Shown piece by piece: positions 54,776 to 64,000 of a stretch of 64,000 nt of DNA; the stretch's first letter is position 1; the number at the start of each line of letters is the position of its first letter. A program made the translations under genes and the position numbers. This DNA comes from Haemaphysalis longicornis (Eukaryota; Arthropoda; Arachnida; Ixodida; Ixodidae): the NCBI GenBank assembly GCA_013339765.2, contig JABSTR010001237.1, positions 186,001-250,000 of the forward strand, in the 5' to 3' direction. The notes beneath the pieces are model-generated. The model searched no databases, was not told the origin of the DNA, and worked only from the letters and a program-made list of their open reading frames with translations.

Positions 54776-56185
54776 ACATCCTCATCTAAACAGGGCATGA
54801 ATTGAAGAAAGTATTTTTTGAATTCATCAACTTTCGGTACAGCGTACTTAAACAGCTGCTGGTAATGTTCCACAAATGCTTTTTCGATTCGCTCTTTATC
54901 CCGAGTAAGCTCCCCCCGCCACAGTATTTTCTCGGGTGCGTTTTCGATTCGCTCTTTATCCCGAGTAAGCTCCCCCCGCCACAGTATTTTCTCGGTTGCG
55001 TTGCTTTTTGCATAGCTTGCCTCGTCACTTAGCGACCTTTTCGTGGGGGCTTCCCCGGCCGAAAACTTCTCAGCCCTTGCCCGAATGGTTGCCCCCCGAT
55101 ATCTCTGTTTTTTTATCGCCTCTAACTTATTTTTTATTGCTCTTATACCATCGCGGAACAGGCCTGGGCTTTCGCACTCAAGCTTCAGTAACTGCCGTAA
55201 ATTGCCTTTTAGCTTGTTTTCTCTTTCCCTCTCTAGCCGCTTGATTGCAGTTTCTCTTCTATTGCGCACAGTTTCCATTCTTGTTTACATAGTTCCCATT
55301 TGGATCCCCAGTTCATGTGTTCTGCGTTTTGGTATTTGCGGAATACAGTCTTCCACTGTTTTAATGAAGGCCGTTGTCGGCCAATAAATTGTGAGTTCAG
55401 TTTCCATAATTCCCAACTGAACTTTTTGGAATTTTCCGTTTTCTTTCTCAACAAAAACAAAACCAAACAGCGATCGCTAAATGAGACATTATCAACGCAG
55501 TAGCTTCCGCACAGTGACGCTATTTCAAAAGAAACATAAACCCTATCAAGCCGCGCATGACTCGCGCCTTGAAATTTCGTGAACCTTAGTGCGCTACTGT
55601 TTGCCGCGCAATGTGCGTTACATCTGCAAGATCGTTATCTTCAAGCAAGGCGCTAAGAATCTGTGCACTCTGATCGCTTGCTCGATGTGGCCCATTTCTA
55701 TCGCTTGACTCCAAACACAGTTAAAATCCCCGAGTAAAAAAAATGCTTCCTTCGTATTTTAACCATGTAGAAATGCTTTCGAAGAATAACACTCTTTCCC
55801 TAACCACAGTTTGGGGCGTATATACAAAGCACACGAAATTCAAAACCGCAGTAGCTATAATCACAAATCACCAACCTGCCCATTTCACACGAAACAACGT
55901 TTTTTACATCAATCCTAATACCGTTCCTAACAAAAAGGCAGCACCCCCCCCCCCCCCCCAACACTCCCACGGCATGACTACACATACGCTAAAGCCGCTA
56001 TTGAAGGTTCGTACCATGGTCTCGGTGCAGTCATTTTCAATTTCGTTTCTTGGATGCCCAAGTTATATATTTCTTTTTCATCAACCAATCTTTTAAGCTG
56101 ACACTGCTTTCTCCGAGCCCCCAGACCCCGTACGTTTAAGGTGGCAAAGTGTAGCGGTCTTTCAAGTACTGCCATTATTTAGGAA
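54776..56185 (-). pseudogene. L1/Tx1-like LINE ORF2, endonuclease and linker
   Basis: Minus strand. 56175-55978 starts MAVLERPLHFATLNVRGLG then GIQETKLK, the first AP-endonuclease motifs (N, and Glu of QETK). 55985-55800 reads GCCLFVRNGIRIDV and RVLCIYAPN. About 55740-55680 reads FFLLGDFNCVW (the GDFN motif). After stops and frameshifts, 55278-54697 is a Lys/Glu-rich linker ending AFVEHYQQLFKY, just before RT. RT itself is absent: the copy ends at the SINE. Five or more stops or frameshifts. Confidence 0.8.
54881..55000 (-). repeat. 60-bp in-frame tandem duplication in the LINE linker
   Basis: Two 60-nt copies, 54881-54940 and 54941-55000, differing at a few positions. They encode EKILWRGELTRDKERIE twice (20 codons). 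The reading frame is kept across the duplication. Confidence 0.92.
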
Positions 56186-56397
56186 GACTGCGCCGCGAGC
56201 AATGTAACAAAAAGGGTGAACGAACCGATGGTTGCAGATGCAGAAACGATGAACCAGGAAGGTCTGCTGGGCATAGCTTGCTGAGGTAGGTTGCAGCTCG
56301 CACTTTAAAGCTTCTTTGCAGTGCACTGCAACGCCGTTCCCGTCCCATCATCACTCTGTAGTCGCACTAAGACACTGGGGGTTGAACCTTGCCTCTG

Positions 56398-57463
56398 TCA
56401 GGAGGGATGCTGGACTTTGGTATTTGCGTTGACCGTCGACCTTGGGGAGCGGCTTTCGCGGCGCCTCCCTTGCACGCTTCGCGCTGACGTTGAAGGACCC
56501 GCTTCCACGGTTTCCATCTCGTCCGCCTCAGCGTGGCTAGGTGAGACGTCCACCTCACTGCCGCGTTGGGCCGCGGAAGCGTTGTCGGTAGACTCCATGT
56601 CTCCCTGGGTAATTTCCTTGGGTGTAGTGCCTACCGGAACTACGGCGGAAGCCGGCACGGGGGGCGTGTCTTTCAACACCTCTTCGTCCTCCCCCTTTGC
56701 CGCGTCCTCAGCCTCTTCAGCGTCCATGATGTATTCGGCTGTCCTATCTTCTGTTTAGGTGCACACACACTGTCTCTCGTCGTGGCTGAAGCGACGACAG
56801 AGAGCACACCGCGGCACCCGGCACCCACGTCGAATGTTGCCGCTCCGGTGACAAGGCAGGCAAAGCGGCTCACGTCCTGGCACCACGATAAGCGCGTTCT
56901 CGCCAGCTACTCGTACTTGGTGCGGGATGTCGTCTACGCTAAAGCCTGCCTTGAGCAGAAGGGTGACCAGACGCGTTGTCGAGGCTTGCACGGTGCACCC
57001 TGGCACGCGCCAGTGGTCTCAGGCTACTTCTGTGACTTTTCCGTAGGGCCCCAGGGCGCGTCGCCCTTCTTCATCGGGGGCGTCGTGGAGAACCCAGTGG
57101 AGCCTAATGCGGACGTCCTGGTTGCCCGGGTCGATGATGAGGCACCGCCTACCTTTGACCTGAAGTTTGGAGGCAGCAACCAATTTCTTAGCTCCACTGG
57201 GGTCCTTGAAGGTCACCTTCCATATATGGTTCATCTGGTATGCCCCCAAAGCGCAAAGCGATAACTTCGGGGAGCAGGTCCAGTCGAACCAACGTGTCGC
57301 GAAAGTCCTCGACTTTGTACGGCCTGCCTTTCACGTCGGCGTGCAGAAAAATAGTGTTCAAGGCAGATGGTCCAGACGGCAGATGGGGCAAAATAACTTG
57401 ATATTCTTGGCTTGTACTGTTATCAAACGTTGATCTGTTTCCGCGGGCCGAGGGGCCCGCCAA
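56398..57463 (-). pseudogene. LINE ORF1 with CCHC knuckles, frameshifted
   Basis: Minus strand in order. 57463-57188: an N-terminal segment with FLHADVKGRPYKVEDF and VIALRFGGIPDE. 57249-57019: an RRM-like segment WKVTFKDPSGAKKLV. 57006-56755: GFSVDDIPHQVRVAGENALI, then CLPCHRSGNIRRGC and CALCRRFSHDERQC, two CCHC-type knuckles. 56727-56398: an acidic low-complexity tail. This is the RNA-binding ORF1 of the same LINE as the downstream endonuclease, with at least three frameshifts. A common tick LINE ORF1 pattern from memory. Confidence 0.82.
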
Positions 57464-57639
57464 AGCCGCTCCTTGGACGGAGCTCGCCGTCCTGCGTCCG
57501 CACTGCGCAGAATCCGAAAGCAGAATCGCTACATTTCAACATGGTCGAAGCGGTTTGAAAACTCTGACTACAACCAAAGAGTCCCTCACGAGAGTGCTTC
57601 GCGTTCAACCATCGTCGTCTTTAGACGGAGGGGTGCCTG
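57464..57639 (-). other. Probable LINE 5' UTR
   Basis: Sequence just upstream of ORF1 on the minus strand, before repeat A. It has no independent motif, so assignment is by position only. Confidence 0.3.
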
Positions 57640-58000
57640 ATTTTTAGCGGCGAAGCGCCTTATGGGCTGAGGCTGTTGGTGTCTCCTGTCGCCGTCGTCG
57701 TAATCGTCGTCTCATGTAGTCACAGTACTAAAACACCGGGAAACCCGTTTACGCCTCGCGCTGGAGCGCTTCGTAACACGTACTAAAAAAACTCCGGGAC
57801 ACTCGTTTATGCCTCGTGCAAGAGAGACCTTTACAGCAAAGCTGTATACCTCTGCCCCCAAACAGTTTCATCTCCGTTGGCAAAAAGGCGATGGCGCCCA
57901 GAATACACTTATACACCGCATGCTTCGCCCCTTCCCAGGTTTCACATGAGTGAAGGTGTCCCGGGATTTTTTTTTCTTCTTTCTATGCGAAGCAACTTCA
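57640..58000 (+). repeat. Interspersed repeat A, copy 3 (two internal units)
   Basis: TTAGCGGCGAAGCGCCTTAT hairpin start, GAGGCTGTTGGTGTCTCCTG, then two units with GTTTACGCCTCGCGC / GTTTATGCCTCGTGC, AGCAAAGCTGTATACCTCTG and a CCGGGATTTTTTTTTC end. Confidence 0.75.
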
Positions 58001-58712
58001 CGAAAGCAGCCCCCTTCTTTTTTTCTCTACGCCACGCTGAAAGTGCTTTCTTTTTGTCAAGCTTTCTCAGTGCCCACAGGGGTTTATCATGCGAAACATT
58101 TCAACCAAATGATAGGATGTTTACTTGGATTCATTACACTGTAAAACAGCCCCGGTTCATGACATTCATTGTGATCGGTAATTACAGTCATACTTTTGAT
58201 CACGCCTGGCGTGACACCGCCGCTTAAAGCAGTTAAGGCACCATTGTGTTGTTGCTTAACCACGGCGGCGGGAAGGTGATGGTCACTGCTCTGAATCGTC
58301 GACAGCCTCGCGGATGTCGGTTGCTCAGGCACGAAACAGCTCAAGGTCACGGCGGACGCTGCACCCGTGTTCTCAATGCCCTCCTGCACGCAAAGTACCG
58401 CTCGTGTCTATCAGCAGAATGGACGGCAGGACATTTTAGGCCCTGTTTATCTTAGTGTTCCGACAGCGAGTGGCGCCGAAATGGGATAATATTGATTGTA
58501 ACCCACGAGCGAAAATCGAACCACTAACATTGACAATTAGATATCAATGTGGAATGAAACATATTGAAAGAGAAAAAAAACACTAAACAAAATGGGGTCA
58601 CGAAAGCTGTATTAAAAGGCAGTAATCCGACATGTATTTTCTTAAACTCTTTAATGTTTATAACAAGCATTAGAACTCGAGGTAGGCGATTCCTATCCGA
58701 TGAATTCTTAGT
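58001..58712. other. No recognisable feature
   Basis: No motif or repeat end. A short A8 run lies at 58571. Confidence 0.35.
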
Positions 58713-58894
58713 GCAAAGGAAAGTTTGACATCCACCTGAATGCAGCCGTACGGCTACAGAGGAAAGCTATACAACTTCCTCAGAAACTTCGCAAAAAGTG
58801 CATTGGGCGGGAAATTGAGTGGGAAGCATGTGGTGTAAGCGAATTGGATGATGAATACAGGTTCCTCAAAACTTCGCAGTTGAAGAAAAATTCG

Positions 58895-58965
58895 TCCTGG
58901 TCCAGGATTCGAACCCGGGACGCGCTTAACCGGAGCAGTCGCTCTTCCAACTGAGCTAACCAGGA
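58895..58965 (-). other. tRNA-like unit 1 (SINE2 head)
   Basis: Minus strand: acceptor TCCTGGT pairs perfectly with ACCAGGA 3', D-arm GCTC/GAGC, box A TTAGCTCAGTTGG, box B GGTTCGAATCC. The anticodon arm has lost bases relative to units 2 and 3. No CCA and repeat context, so not called a tRNA gene. Confidence 0.65.
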
Positions 58966-59112
58966 GGTAGCCGTTTGTAGCACGAGAGCGAATTGATCAA
59001 CAACTCGAAGTGAAAGACTAGCGCGAGATCGAATTGATGAACAACTCGAAGTAAAGGACTGTCCTTCACTCGAGTTATTGATCAATTCGCTCTCGCGCTA
59101 CAAACGCTAGCC

Positions 59113-59185
59113 TCCTGGTTAGCTCAGTTGGTAGAGCGACTGCTCCGGTTAAGCGGTTGTCCCGGGTCCGAATCCTGGACCAGGA
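59113..59185 (+). other. tRNA-like unit 2 (SINE2 head)
   Basis: 73 nt, acceptor TCCTGGT/ACCAGGA, anticodon stem ACTGCT/AGCGGT with a 7-nt CCGGTTA loop, box B GGTCCGAATCC with one change. Position 33 would be C rather than the usual U, which argues against a working tRNA. Confidence 0.68.
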
Positions 59186-59265
59186 AGAATTTTCCTTCAA
59201 CTGCGAAGTTTCTCCTTCACTTCGAGTTGTTGATCAATTCACTCTCGCGCTACAAACGGCTAGCC

Positions 59266-59338
59266 TCCTGGTTAGCTCAGTTGGTAGAGCAACTGCTCCG
59301 ATTAAGCGGTGGTCCCGGGTTCGAATCCTGTACCAGGA
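59266..59338 (+). other. tRNA-like unit 3 (SINE2 head)
   Basis: 73 nt, box A TTAGCTCAGTTGG, box B GGTTCGAATCC intact, anticodon region CTGCTCCGATTAAGCGG. A near-duplicate of unit 2 at 153-bp spacing. Confidence 0.68.
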
Positions 59339-59571
59339 CGAATTTTTCTTCAACTTCGAAGTTCCTGAGGAAGCTGTATAGCTTTCCTTTGTAGCCTTAC
59401 GGCTTCATTCAGGTGGATGTCAAACTTTCCTTTGCAGTAACTTACTCCACCTTGGGGATTTCCTCTAAATCACGTCGATGAATTCTCAGTAAAAAGCGAA
59501 TTTAAATACGTTACAGTCCGGCATTTAGGGATACCAACTCGGCAGGAATGATCTAAAAAACTATCGGTTTA

Positions 59572-59690
59572 ACGCGCCGACGTCACACGGGCGATGAGGC
59601 GCGCCATAGTGGAGGGCTCCGGATTAAATTTGACCACCTAGGGATCTTTACGTACTCCGAAATCTCGACACAATCAATCAATCAATCAAT
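59572..59690 (-). mobile_element. 5'-truncated SINE with misplaced CAAT repeat
   Basis: Minus strand: CGAGATTTCGGAGTACGTAA, AGATCCCTAGGTGGTCAAAT, GGAGCCCTCCACTATGGCGC, TCGGCGCGTTAAAC. The (CAAT)n at 59668-59690 lies at the 5' side of this fragment in plus orientation, not at its 3' end, so the locus is rearranged. Confidence 0.72.
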
Positions 59691-59699
59691 CAGGAAACG

Positions 59700-61608
59700 T
59701 ACACACCTCTTCCGCACTCAAAGCCACATTGGGGTGTGTTAGGACACAGACCTAGCTTTAGAGTTACCATTACATATCCAAAACACGGGCCGTTAGTAGC
59801 TGCTCCCATCTGTTCCGGCGGGTCCCGACGAAACCGTTGGCACAGTTTCGAAGATTGGAACTCGCTTCGGGTCGAGAACGATCATTTGCCGAGAACACGC
59901 GCACTCCACATTGCCGCCTCGCTTCGCCGCGCGTGGAAGTGAATTTCGATCGGATCAACACGGTAGCGATGGTCCGGCTTTGGGCGACCGGCTAAGGTAA
60001 AAATAATGTCGTCGCATTATGGCTGCGCGCACAGCGATGATAGCCTCCCCCTTGCAGTCAGGGGCGCCTCAGCTGCGCTTCATCTATTTATTTTTGGGGG
60101 TGGTTCTTGCTTGCACGACGTACCGAACAATGGACTTCTTCGTTTTTACCGCCTCTGGGTTATCCAGATTTCGTGCGTGTCTGAGTGAAGTACGATGAGC
60201 CGTATCGGGGTCGACATCCGTGCCGCCGGCCGCAGAGCTACCGAGCAAAAAACTGACCGGCATCGCGCCGCCGCAGTCGGAAGGCTCTCCTCCGTATTGT
60301 TTCTCAGCGCCACGCGCACCCCAGCGTTCCTTTCTTGGCTGCAGTTGCCGGAGGGGGTCGCGCAAAATGGCCGCTCATCGTCAAGGCGTATATACCGTAT
60401 TCGAGAACAGTTTAGTCGCTCAGTGCGTGTCGTGCCACCTGACTTTGTCGCCGCGTTATTCTTTGTGGCTCACCCACATTACAATAGCACGCACGCATCC
60501 GAAAGGGGTGTCCGAGCGAGCGTGCATGCATCGTGCCCTGAATGACAACGGAACGGCCCTCTCTGCCACATCCGAGCAAACGAGCCACCGCGAGCCGCGG
60601 TGATCACCACTCCCGTGCAACCCGTATACAAGTCCCGAATCGATCGCCTTCGAGCGACGCCGAAGTGACAACTGTATGCGCGTTTCGGCGTCTCCGGGTC
60701 GCACGCGCATTCCGTACAGCGTATACGATCGCCTGAGAGGGCGGCAAGGAAGGTTGCGACGCTGAATCGGTGCGCACAAACCTATACAGCAGCAGGAAAT
60801 AGTCGGCGGTGTTCATTTTCCTCCTCCGTTGTTGGAACTTCACACGTCTGAATCGGATAGCGGGTGCCAGACGCCATTCCGCTGCATACCCTGCCATTTT
60901 AACTCGGCGAGCGGAGGATGTGGACGTGTATATAGGACGTGCTGAAGTTCGTTCCATTGGCGATGTGGAAGCCCTGGTCGCCTCCTGCCACCCGGCGCTT
61001 TGCTTATGGACCAGGGAACCTCAAGGAAGAAAAGAAAACATACATTCAGCCAGCAGGCGTAATATTAGCAGTTCCGCGTGTCGACCACCGGAGCGTGACA
61101 GACGAGCCGAGCGCACACAGAATGCATTCCCCGTGCACCCGCGCAAGAAAGTGGGGAGGATGTTGTATACCTCGCCCGCCCGATTTGAATCTTCGAGAGA
61201 GCGAAGTGTGGGCGTGATTAACTCGCACGTGTACGCACGCGAAGTGTTCGTGTGCCGCCTACCACAGGTGACCGCGGGTCGCTCTTAATGCGGTTTCGCT
61301 GGACGCGCCCCCGGCCTGGTTCTCACGAGGCGCGCACACAAACAACAGCGACTCTGAAAAGTCAATGAGCGAGGCAGCCGAGCGAAAATAACTCCCAACC
61401 AAATGTGTGCCGCGGCGCATTTTGCTACCTGTTCGAATGCTCACATTCCTTTCTACCACAAACGTGCCGTGATCGAAACCGCCGGCCTGCCTGTCTCATT
61501 TGTCGTCCCTGCTCAACATGGACGCTTTTGGGAGGCACTTGAAAATTTCATGTTTTATTTTTCTTCTTTCTCTGGTGTGTGTTCGTATTAGTGTTAATTC
61601 ACTTCTGC
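59700..61608. other. CpG-rich region, no assigned gene
   Basis: About 59950-61350 is GC- and CpG-rich with overlapping frames on both strands, the longest 60809-61288 (plus, 159 codons). No domain is recognised. A core-promoter-like site lies at 60389-60424. This is the best place in the window for a host promoter, but there is no exon proof. Confidence 0.35.
60389..60424 (+). promoter_or_regulatory. Candidate TATA plus arthropod initiator
   Basis: TATATA at 60389-60394 is followed by TCAGT at 60420-60424. The A of TCAGT is 33 nt from the first T of the TATA box, close to the usual -31/+1 spacing in arthropods. It lies in CpG-rich sequence. Sequence-only prediction. Confidence 0.35.
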
Positions 61609-61609
61609 G

Positions 61610-61765
61610 AAGGAAAGTTTGACATCCACCTGAATGCAGCCATACGGCTACAAAGGAAAGCTGTACAGCTTCTTCAGAAACTTCGCAGTTGAAGAAAAAT
61701 TCGTCCTGGTCCAGGACGAACTTACTCCACCTTGGGGATTTCCGCCAAATCTGGTCGATTTACAC
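61610..61765 (-). repeat. SINE2 body without its tRNA-like head
   Basis: GAAGGAAAGTTTGACATCCA through AAACTTCGCAGTTGAAGAAA then CGTCCTGGTCCAGGACG, where the tRNA-like unit should continue. It jumps instead to CTTACTCCACCTTGGGGATT, which in the foldback lies at its right outer side (59450). Confidence 0.7.
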
Positions 61766-61779
61766 CTGTTAATTCACTT

Positions 61780-62054
61780 GTATTACTGTATTTTTATGCC
61801 GATTTTTCATGTAACACAGCGTTTTGAATGTGCTGCTTAGGTTAATTGTCAAATAGTATTGCTGCTCGGTACCCTCTTGGTTTCTTTTCTTGTTTTCTTA
61901 GATATGATTTGTAAACATTGTGGTTTGTATGTACTTCTTTGCTTTTAGTATGTATGCACTAAATTTGGCTGAGTTGTCGTGTGCATGATCGTATTAGTTA
62001 CTTCTGGTCTAAAACCCACGCCCCTTTACCATGCTGCGTGCCCTGAGGTTAAAA

Positions 62055-62102
<48 letters not shown>

Positions 62103-62239
62103 AAATAAATTAAATAATCAGAATAAATAAATAATAATAAATAAATACATAAATAAATAAGAATATAATAAATAATAATAAATAAATAAATAAATAAAAA
62201 TAAATAAATAATAAATAAATAAAATAAATAAATAAATAA

Positions 62240-62290
<51 letters not shown>

Positions 62291-62292
62291 AT
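61780..62292 (+). mobile_element. Probable LINE 3' UTR with (AAAT)n tail
   Basis: AT-rich non-coding stretch closing GCGTGCCCTGAGGTTAAAAT then about 240 bp of (AAAT)n with small interruptions (62052-62292). The layout is that of CR1/L2 LINE tails. No coding part. The ILFIYLFIYLF-type frame on the minus strand is an artefact. Confidence 0.5.
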
Positions 62293-62434
62293 CTCCGTCG
62301 TATTCGCTTTTACCTTTCCGTATTTGCGAACTTGTCGAAAGGAGTGCGGCGCTCATGCGAACCACGCAACATGAATGAGGAGTTCAAGGTTCTTCTTCTA
62401 GCGCAAAGCGCAAACGTAATCTAAAGGTTAAAAT
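62293..62434. other. No recognisable feature
   Basis: Short gap between the LINE tail and the hAT-like element. Confidence 0.4.
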
Positions 62435-63104
62435 CAGTGGTTTTTAACTGAGTTTGCCGTGGACCCCATTAGAATTTGCAAAAAGTGATTGCGGCCCCAC
62501 GATTAAATTAGAGAAAAGTGGAGGGTGTCGTTGCTTGCAATGCCGTGTAACGGTACTTTTTGTTACGATGAACTATGTTGATCCGCGTCATATGCTGTCG
62601 TATGCGTGCCCGGCTTTTCCGCATAGCTGGCGTGTTGTGCAAAAAGCGAACGTTAAATTTTGTACTACGCCGAGAAATTAAACGTAGAAGTCGTGCAGCG
62701 AAGCCACCCTTTTGCATTGCCAGCAGGTAGAACAGATGAAGTTAACTTCAAGGCTGTCGAGGCGACGAAAAGAAGATTAGAAAGCTGGTGAACGAAAAGC
62801 AGAGAGGAGAATATTTCCTAGGACAATTACCACCTGTAACAGAAAAAGAAAAGTACTTTGTGCCAAATAGGTTTTTTTGTGCCTGCCCTAAGAGCAGCGC
62901 TAGTATTAAACGAAGAATATAAAACATAGGTATATTAATCCATTTTGGTAAGATGACACGTCATCACCTTGCTATAAAGGGGAAACCAATAGCAATCATC
63001 AATCATGATCAGCAGCAACGTTTGGCTTGAAGCGGAGGATGGGAGTTTTTAGGAGGGTTTTGCTGAGCCCTTGTGGTCCGCAGACCCTCACTAGAGAATT
63101 ACTG
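62435..63104. mobile_element. hAT-like non-autonomous element
   Basis: The left tip CAGTGGTTTTTAACTGAG and GCCGTGGACCCC are mirrored at the right by GGTCCGCAGACCC and GAGAATTACTGG (reverse complement CCAGTAATTCTC). Candidate 8-bp TSD GTTAAAAT / GTCTAAAT (6 of 8). CAGTGGTTCTCAA-type tips with GGACCCC are typical of hAT/Charlie-like elements. No transposase. Confidence 0.6.
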
Positions 63105-63585
63105 GTCTAAATCATTCCAGACACCAAGACGCTCCTCATGCATCTGTGCTGTTCCGACTTGTTCAGCGCAACTTTTTTGTCACAAGAAATTTTCTTTTCT
63201 TCGCTGAGACGAATTCCCGAACGTCTTCTTGACCACTGCATCTATGACAGTGGCAGTGCCCGCAAGTTTTGTCTTTTGAAGCGGGCATTTCAGCGCGGGC
63301 CCGGGCGGCAACAGGAGAACCGCTGGGTCGACCTTCACCGCTGTCAAGGCGTATTTCTGGCCCGCGATTTTTTCTTTCTTGACGACCTAAAACACCGCAC
63401 GACTTCCATTCTTTCAAAACTGGGCTGTCAGCTGAAATGCCACCGTTGTGGTCGCGTTTCTGCGTGAGCGACAGCCCATCCAAGCGAGCAAACAAGCGAA
63501 ATACTGACGTGGCGTGACAAGTGTTCGGAATACAAGTTGTACACCGCGAAATATGCACTTTGGTTTTACTTTTCAACTGTGGTTG
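63105..63585. other. Unassigned 109-codon plus frame
   Basis: Frame at 63138-63467 (starts MHLCCSDLFSATFLSQEIFF, ends with CHRC) has no recognised domain. The opposite strand is also open. Nothing is concluded. Confidence 0.25.
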
Positions 63586-64000
63586 ATTGTCTTAGGAATC
63601 GGTAAAACACGAAAGTGAAAAAATGTACGGTGAAATCTGCAGCTGAACATGATTTGCGGGTCGGTGGCTGTCTTGTGGGTGTGCTTGGTGAAAGACGTCC
63701 TGCTGGCGGGTCGCTTCGGAAAAGGTGTACTGGCGTCATTTCCGTGACGGATATGACATCAGTGAAATCTTGGTGTATCCCGGCATAAAACACCTTCGTG
63801 TTAAAATATAAAACCCGAATATAACAACCCTGAGAATAACGTACTCTTTGGTTCTAAAGGTTGATTCCCCGCAAGAAGAACCTATGTGCAGGGGTGCACC
63901 GTTTACAGGCCGCTTGCTTTGTTGTATTGGCGTCACTTCCGTGACGGATATGACGTCCCTCGAATGTTTGTGTATCCCAGAATAAAACACTTTCGTGTTA
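63586..64000. repeat. ~199-bp tandem repeat, two units, open at window end
   Basis: Each unit closes with GGCGTCA(T/C)TTCCGTGACG, GATATGAC(A/G)TC, GTGTATCCC and ATAAAACAC(C/T)TTCGTGTTA, at 63731 and 63929. Similarity is high at the unit ends and weaker in the middle. The array probably continues beyond 64000. Confidence 0.75.

Larger units (their letters stand above)
58713..59437. repeat. Foldback repeat with tRNA-like units (SINE2)
   Basis: Left arm from CAAAGGAAAGTTTGACATCC, right arm ending GGATGTCAAACTTTCCTTTG. Inner arms GTAGCACGAGAGCGAATTGA / TCAATTCGCTCTCGCGCTAC meet near 59045. Each arm carries tRNA-like units: one in the left, two in the right because of a ~150-bp tandem duplication. 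It likely arose from head-to-head SINE copies. Confidence 0.78.

Noticed and set aside
56566..57264. 232-codon plus-strand open frame
   Set aside because: Antisense to the LINE ORF1 with CCHC knuckles on the minus strand. The sense strand has the recognisable domains.
58895..59338. Three genuine tRNA genes
   Set aside because: Acceptor and boxes A/B fit, but the anticodon loops are abnormal, the units are joined to a repeated body and lie in a foldback, so they are SINE heads.
62009..62365. Tyr/Leu/Ile-rich membrane-like protein
   Set aside because: Translation of an (AAAT)n microsatellite.

Overview
This window looks like a repeat-dense nuclear genome segment from an arthropod, most likely a hard (ixodid) tick. 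That assignment is inferred from tRNA-headed SINEs resembling the tick Ruka family, abundant I/R1-type LINEs ending in (TC)n, CR1/L2-, RTE- and L1/Tx1-type LINEs, and many non-autonomous DNA transposons. I see no bacterial operons, no rRNA, no CRISPR array and no intact conventional host gene. Nearly every reading frame with recognisable homology is a decayed transposon protein.

Layout. 0.5-3.3 kb: two decayed plus-strand LINE pieces. 3.4-6.45 kb: a young 5'-truncated LINE on the minus strand (RT, RNase H, Cys-His tail), flanked by an 11-bp target-site duplication (TSD). 6.7-9.2 kb: a SINE with its TSD, palindromic MITEs and a 1.06-kb TA-flanked Tigger/pogo-like element with a MITE half inside it. 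9.5-13.9 kb: unclassified repeats A and B and a SINE. 14.07-17.12 kb: a possible 3-kb transposon with terminal inverted repeats (TIRs). 17.2-19.8 kb: LINE tails with (TC)n arrays and a 91-bp tandem duplication. 21-31 kb: repeat A, diverged tandem arrays, CR1/L2-like and L1/Tx1-like RT remnants and a minisatellite that resembles a transposon end. 31-34.6 kb: GC-rich sequence with a LINE 3' end. 34.7-39.8 kb: two inverted copies of a Tigger-like MITE, a TTAA-flanked MITE split by an L2-like LINE, and an RTE fragment pair with an inverted 5' part. 40-42.5 kb: a hAT transposase pseudogene, a LINE fragment and a second TTAA MITE. 43-44.4 kb: a Tigger-like transposon whose ORF was split by a SINE and a MITE. 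44.5-51.5 kb: LINE tails, a minisatellite carrying a MITE, two MITEs with 8-bp TSDs, a hAT-like element with a nested LINE tail, and a tRNA/LINE chimeric retroelement. 54.6-57.5 kb: the 5' half of an L1/Tx1-like LINE (ORF1 with CCHC knuckles, ORF2 endonuclease). 58.7-59.4 kb: a foldback repeat with three tRNA-like units. 60-61.4 kb: a CpG-rich stretch with a TATA/initiator-like site. 62-64 kb: a LINE tail, a hAT-like element and a 2 x 200-bp tandem repeat running off the edge.

How the parts work together. LINEs would supply the reverse transcriptase used by the SINEs, and full-length Tigger, hAT, P-like and TTAA (piggyBac-like) elements elsewhere would supply transposases for the MITEs. The insertions give a relative age order: old CR1/L2, RTE, hAT and Tigger bodies were hit later by SINEs, MITEs and LINE tails. 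I did not find a convincing undescribed functional system. The most informative signals are the (TC)n-tailed LINE insertions with microhomology at their TSDs, the minisatellite that looks like an amplified transposon end, the tRNA/LINE chimera and the tRNA-like foldback.
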